From assembly GCF_023558375.1 (NCBI RefSeq), contig NZ_CP083761.1:5287001-5351000 (forward strand): a DNA stretch of 64,000 bases. The letters are read 5' to 3'. The position numbers and the translations under genes are program-made. This stretch comes from Chroococcidiopsis sp. CCMEE 29. Its GTDB lineage: Bacteria; Cyanobacteriota; Cyanobacteriia; Cyanobacteriales; Chroococcidiopsidaceae. Below are positions 60,161-64,000 of this stretch, one piece after another. Position 1 is the first letter of the stretch. Each line of letters starts with the position of its first letter. The notes beneath the pieces were generated by a model. That model saw only the letters and a program-made list of their open reading frames with translations. It was not told where the DNA came from and did no database searches.

Positions 60161-62290
60161 TCAAAATGCCTCAACCAGTTCGGTTTCATAGCAAGTAAAG
60201 CTCCTGGCAAGTAAAGCTCCTGCCGCTTTACTATCGACTGGCTTGGAGAAAAAATATCCCTGTCCGTATTCACATCCCAATTTTCTCAGTTTTATTAGTT
60301 GCCCTGCTCCTTCTATGCCTTCCGCCGTTACATCCATCCCTAAATTGTGTGCCAGCGCGATGATCGTTTGGACAATTGTTGAATGCTCGCCATCAATATC
60401 CACTGTGCTGACAAATGAGCTGTCAATCTTGAGCCGAGCAATTGGAAAGCGGTGGAGATAACTCAAAGATGAATAGCCTGTACCAAAGTCGTCCATGTAT
60501 AGCTGAACATTCATCGCTTTTAGTTTACTCAGCATAGCGATCGCCGACTCAGAATTATCCATCAGGATGCTTTCTGTAATCTCTAGCTTCAAACTATGGG
60601 CATCCAAGTTAGTCTGTTGCAAAGTCTGGCTAATTTGCTTAACTAGAGCTGGTTGGGAAAACTGTTTGCCGGACATATTCACACTGATTGTCAGTGGTGG
60701 ATGTGAGATAAACTGTAGTTGCCATACGCGCAACTGACGGCATGCCTCATGCAGTACCCACTGACCAATGGGGAGAATCAGCCCAGTTTCTTCTGCCACT
60801 GGGATAAAATCTGCCGGGGAAACCAGACCCCGCTGCGGGTGTTGCCAGCGTAGTAGCGCTTCAAAGCCAGTAATGCAACCAGTTTTCAGCGACACAATTG
60901 GCTGGTAGTGAAGCCGAAATTCTTGGCGTTCAATGGCAAGCCGCAAGTCTGTCTCTAGCTGTAAAAGCTCTACGGCATGGGTATGCATACCCAAACTGAA
61001 TATTTCATGGCGTGCCTTGCCTAGTGCCTTGGCTCGGTACATGGCAATGTCAGCATCACGCAGAGCAGCTTCTGGCTGGTCATAATTTGTCAGACTCAGA
61101 GCAATGCCAATACTCGCTGTGGTGAATACTTTTCGCCCACCTAACTCAAAGTGCAACCTCAGTTTTGCTTGTATCCGCTCCGCCACCCGTACTGCATCGC
61201 TGACATCTTTCATATCTTCAAGCAAGACTGTAAATTCGTCTCCTCCTAACCGTGCCACCGTATCTCCAGGACGGAGGCATGCTTTTAGCCTACCAGCGAT
61301 CTCTATCAGCAACCGATCGCCAAAAGGGTGACCCAAGCTGTCGTTGATTACCTTGAAGCGATCTAAGTCAATAAACAGTACCGCAAACAGATAGTCATCG
61401 TGCCTTTTGGTATGCTCGACGGCGCGCCTCAGACACTCCATAAACAAAGCTCGGTTTGGTAGGGTCGTCAGTTGATCGTGAAAGGCATTATGCAGTAACT
61501 GTGTCTCTACCCGCTTACGCTCCGTGAGATCGCGGGTGTTGATTACCATTGCTCCTACTGAGGGGTCACCCAGCAAATTATTGGCAATCGATTCCAGGAA
61601 GGACCAAGAGTCGTCTTTGTGTTTAAACCGGAACTCTACGTACAGAATCTTTCTTGCATCTTCCATTGATTCCTGAAACTTGTTTAATACCCTGGAAACA
61701 TCTTCTGGGTGAATAAACTCAAAAGCGTTTTTGCCAATCAATTCACCTGGCTTGTACCCCAAAATTCTTTCATGGGATGGACTGGCGTACCGGATAGTGC
61801 CATCAGTTTCAAGAATCACTACCAAGTCTGAGCTATTTTGAATCAATGAAAGAAATTTAGCCTCGCTTTGGGCAAGTTCTTCTTCTGTGCGCTGGCGCTC
61901 GGTGATGTTACGAATCACAAGCACAGCGCTTGTTTCTCCCTTCAACTGAATGCGATCCGTAGATATTTCTAGAACTAACGTTTTATCAGCTTGTCTATAT
62001 TCATAAATACCAGTGGTGTAGATCTGCCCTTGCAAGACTCGGCTGAGAGGGCGATCTGCCGAAGAAAGGTTTTGATCCCGTGATTGTAATGGTAGCAATT
62101 CCAGCAGCTTAGCTCCCAAAACCTCAAAACCTTGCCGATTGATTAAACGATCAAATGCCGTGTTAGACCATTGAACCTTGCCATCACCATCGATCCAGGT
62201 GATTGCTTCGCTGATTGCACCGAGGGCAACTTCCATTTTCCCCAGTGTTGCTTGCAACTGACTGATTAGATTAGCTGAAAGATCTGCCAT
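60161..62290 (-). CDS. PAS-PAS-GGDEF-EAL cyclic-di-GMP signalling protein
   Basis: 709 residues, no membrane segment. PAS domains at about 25-130 and 143-258 (RYASPSHERILGYKPGELIG; PEDVSRVL). The GGDEF domain spans about 265-430, with active-site GGDEF at 349-353 and the inhibitory I-site R340-P-G-D343 five residues before it. The EAL domain spans about 445-695, with EAL at 477-479, DDFGTGYSSLSYLHRF, and QGYFFSKPV near the end. Both catalytic motifs are intact, so the protein could make or break c-di-GMP under PAS control. The ligand or cofactor of the PAS domains is not visible. Confidence 0.93.
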   Translation of the reverse strand: MADLSANLISQLQATLGKMEVALGAISEAITWIDGDGKVQWSNTAFDRLINRQGFEVLGAKLLELLPLQSRDQNLSSADRPLSRVLQGQIYTTGIYEYRQADKTLVLEISTDRIQLKGETSAVLVIRNITERQRTEEELAQSEAKFLSLIQNSSDLVVILETDGTIRYASPSHERILGYKPGELIGKNAFEFIHPEDVSRVLNKFQESMEDARKILYVEFRFKHKDDSWSFLESIANNLLGDPSVGAMVINTRDLTERKRVETQLLHNAFHDQLTTLPNRALFMECLRRAVEHTKRHDDYLFAVLFIDLDRFKVINDSLGHPFGDRLLIEIAGRLKACLRPGDTVARLGGDEFTVLLEDMKDVSDAVRVAERIQAKLRLHFELGGRKVFTTASIGIALSLTNYDQPEAALRDADIAMYRAKALGKARHEIFSLGMHTHAVELLQLETDLRLAIERQEFRLHYQPIVSLKTGCITGFEALLRWQHPQRGLVSPADFIPVAEETGLILPIGQWVLHEACRQLRVWQLQFISHPPLTISVNMSGKQFSQPALVKQISQTLQQTNLDAHSLKLEITESILMDNSESAIAMLSKLKAMNVQLYMDDFGTGYSSLSYLHRFPIARLKIDSSFVSTVDIDGEHSTIVQTIIALAHNLGMDVTAEGIEGAGQLIKLRKLGCEYGQGYFFSKPVDSKAAGALLARSFTCYETELVEAF

Positions 62291-62430
62291 TGCTCAAACT
62301 CTGGTTTATAACAGCGTCTCTTGCCCCAGTGGACACAATATGGCTCCCAAAACCCACTGCCCTTTCTTCCTTTCTTCACTGTAACGAAATGCTCAGATTC
62401 AATCTCTGTGCCATCTTTAGTGAGTGCCAT
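62266..62430 (-). CDS. Possible small protein overlapping the start of the PAS-GGDEF-EAL gene
   Basis: 54 codons, ATG at 62428-62430. The sequence is rich in charged and aromatic residues (KKGRKGSGFWEPYCVHWGKR then CYKPEFEQWQIF). Its stop lies 22 bp inside the downstream gene, in another frame. No family is recognised and no ribosome binding site stands out, so a chance frame remains possible. Confidence 0.3.
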   Translation of the reverse strand: MALTKDGTEIESEHFVTVKKGRKGSGFWEPYCVHWGKRRCYKPEFEQWQIFQLI

Positions 62431-62655
62431 TAGTCGCAGGGGTAGAAGATAAACCTAACGTAGTTTATTTACCCTTTGCTCTTTAGCGGGGAAAACACTG
62501 AAGTACGTGTAAAGATTTGAATAATTTAGGTTGATCGTCTGAAGCAGTTCCAAAAAGCTCCTAATAACATGTAGCTATCTTGCAACATCAACTCAGTAGG
62601 CAAGCACATGCGTTATTTTGATGATTAGACTGCCGAGGAGCGCTGATGGGTTGAT
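62431..62655. other. Intergenic region between the c-di-GMP gene and the subtilase gene
   Basis: 225 bp. Divergent promoters are expected. GAAAACACTGAAGTACGTGTA and AACATGTAGCTATCTTGC show no known motif. Confidence 0.4.
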
Positions 62656-64000
62656 ATGAGAAGGCTTTTATTACTGGTTTTGTTTGTTATTGGGCTAGCC
62701 TTTGCCTTATCTAACTTTAAGGGGCTAGCCAATCAGGGCAAGTTTGAGTCAATTGTGCTGAACTTCCGGGAAGATATTCCCGCTGCCCAGATTTCGTCTC
62801 AAGTGGGTGCGATCGCTCAGCAGTATAACGTTGCACCCCGACTAAACAGTGAATTTTCCGCGTCAGATAATCTATATATTTTTGAGGGCGATCGCAGTAC
62901 ACTCAAGAGTCTCAAAAAGTCCAATTTAGCCAAATCCACAGAATTTATTGAGCCAAATTACATCTACCGTGCTTTTGAAGTTCCCAACGACCCCGACTAC
63001 AGCAAGCAGTGGAATCTGCGTAGTATCAACGTCGAATCGGCATGGGATGAAACCAAAGGCAGTGGTGTAACAGTTGCCGTAATTGACACTGGCATTAGTC
63101 GTGTCCCGGACTTGCAAAAGACCAAATTTGTTAAAGGCTATGACTTCGTTAATGACCGAGTAGAAGTTGAAGACGACAGTGGGCATGGCACCCATGTGGC
63201 TGGTACAGTCGCCCAATCCACTAATAATGGCTATGGCGTTGCTGGTGTTGCCTACGAAGCCAGTCTGATGCCTTTGAAAGTGCTAGATGGATATGGTGGT
63301 GGCACGGTGGCTGATATTGCTGAAGCTATTAAGTTTGCCGCTGACAATGGTGCAGATGTGATTAATATGAGCTTGGGCGGTGGCGGTGACAGCCAGCTAA
63401 TGCACGAAGCGATTAAATATGCCCATCACAAAGGCGTTGCGATCGTGGCAGCAGCAGGAAATGCCAATCAGAATGCTGCTGCTTACCCAGCCCGCTATCC
63501 CCAAGTAATCAGCGTTGCCGCCCTCGATGCATCGGGAGAAAAAGCGCCTTACTCCAACTTTGGTGCTGGGGTGGATATCTCCGCGCCCGGCGGTAGTGAG
63601 GCTGGTAAAATTCTGCAAAATACGATTGACCCTGAAACTGGCGAAGCAGTATTTGCTGGCTTCCAAGGTACCAGCATGGCAGCGCCCCATGTGGCTGGTG
63701 TCGCCGCTTTAGTGAAAGCATTAGGTGTACAAGAACCAGATCAAGTCTTTAGCGTTCTCCAGAAGTCTTCACGGGTGATTCAGGATGATGCGCTCAACTA
63801 CTTTGGTGCTGGGCAGTTGGATGCAGCAGGGGCAGTCAAACTGGCAATGCAGGGGCAACTTAGTTTCCGCGATTTCTTCCGCTGGTTACGGGAGAATGGC
63901 TATCTGAGTCTGCGCTTTTGGATTGATGGGGGTGCAGTTGCACTGTTGCCTAAGGTGGCGATGGTACTGGGTTCCTATCTGCTGGCGTGGTTTCTGCGGA
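62656..64000 (+). CDS. S8 family serine peptidase (subtilase), partial
   Basis: Open from the ATG at 62656 to the window edge (448 codons). A signal or anchor segment at residues 3-20 is followed by an inhibitor_I9-like propeptide (VLNFREDIPAAQISS ... FIEPNYIYRAF, to about 108). The catalytic domain has D144 in VAVIDTGI, H177 in DSGHGTHVAGT, the oxyanion N269 in AAAGNANQNAAAYPARYPQV and S340 in FQGTSMAAPHVAGVAA. After about 405 a new segment ends in a probable membrane helix (ALLPKVAMVLGSYLLAWFLR). The catalytic set is complete. Confidence 0.95.
   Translation, partial: MRRLLLLVLFVIGLAFALSNFKGLANQGKFESIVLNFREDIPAAQISSQVGAIAQQYNVAPRLNSEFSASDNLYIFEGDRSTLKSLKKSNLAKSTEFIEPNYIYRAFEVPNDPDYSKQWNLRSINVESAWDETKGSGVTVAVIDTGISRVPDLQKTKFVKGYDFVNDRVEVEDDSGHGTHVAGTVAQSTNNGYGVAGVAYEASLMPLKVLDGYGGGTVADIAEAIKFAADNGADVINMSLGGGGDSQLMHEAIKYAHHKGVAIVAAAGNANQNAAAYPARYPQVISVAALDASGEKAPYSNFGAGVDISAPGGSEAGKILQNTIDPETGEAVFAGFQGTSMAAPHVAGVAALVKALGVQEPDQVFSVLQKSSRVIQDDALNYFGAGQLDAAGAVKLAMQGQLSFRDFFRWLRENGYLSLRFWIDGGAVALLPKVAMVLGSYLLAWFLR

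Overview
The window is chromosomal DNA of a cyanobacterium. Evidence: psbZ (photosystem II), the small RNA Yfr1 lying between guaB3 and trxA, the plsX-fabH-fabD-plsC lipid cluster, cyanobacteria-type families (DUF4335, DUF3038, DUF2288, Uma2, LabA-like NYN, DHH-CBS-CCA fusion), an MPBQ/MSBQ methyltransferase, many GCGATCGC (HIP1) sites, and intergenic heptad repeats (TTAGGGG; GGGGCGA) of the STRR type. An Anabaena-sensory-rhodopsin homologue and the many IS elements and repeats suggest a filamentous or Chroococcidiopsis-like lineage, but I cannot name the genus.

Layout. 1-10.07 kb is an accessory region. It holds a heavy-metal module (CadC-like ArsR repressor plus a CDF efflux pump cut by the window edge), nested insertion sequences (an IS630 inside an IS110, the IS110 joined to a truncated IS1-like element), a deleted IS701-type element, a broken aminoglycoside-phosphotransferase-like gene, a class D beta-lactamase followed by an attC-like site, an MPBQ methyltransferase, and an orphan frameshifted DNA-phosphorothioation-associated methyltransferase. 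It ends at the 3' half of a tRNA gene (10044-10073), which looks like an integration scar.

10-30 kb: a YdcF-like protein, an AI-2E/PerM-type transporter, the fatty-acid/phospholipid cluster plsC-fabD-fabH-plsX, a sensory-rhodopsin gene split by one extra base, a PGRP-type amidase, a NIL/2x[4Fe-4S] protein, cdsA, a defective IS1, pcm, a Uma2 protein, a pentapeptide-repeat protein, a GH65 phosphorylase, comB, an LptC-like lipoprotein, an NYN/LabA protein and metG.

30-48 kb: an acyltransferase and an alpha/beta hydrolase side by side (the two halves of plant PES proteins), gdhA, a DUF2993 protein, ugd plus UDP-xylose synthase (UDP-Glc to UDP-GlcA to UDP-Xyl), a CPA2 antiporter, the 919-aa DHH-CBS-CBS-CCA protein, psbZ, ribH, tRNA-Gly(GCC), proA and a delta-9 desaturase.

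48-64 kb: an aluminium-resistance-family PLP protein, DUF4335/DUF3038, mutS2, guaB3-yfr1-trxA, a LOG-family protein, two envelope proteins of unknown function, a PAS-PAS-GGDEF-EAL protein and a subtilase that runs off the right edge.

Most of the window is ordinary housekeeping sequence. The points I find most interesting are the frameshifted rhodopsin, the attC-like site after the beta-lactamase, the tRNA scar, in-frame repeat insertions inside conserved proteins, and the layered IS history.
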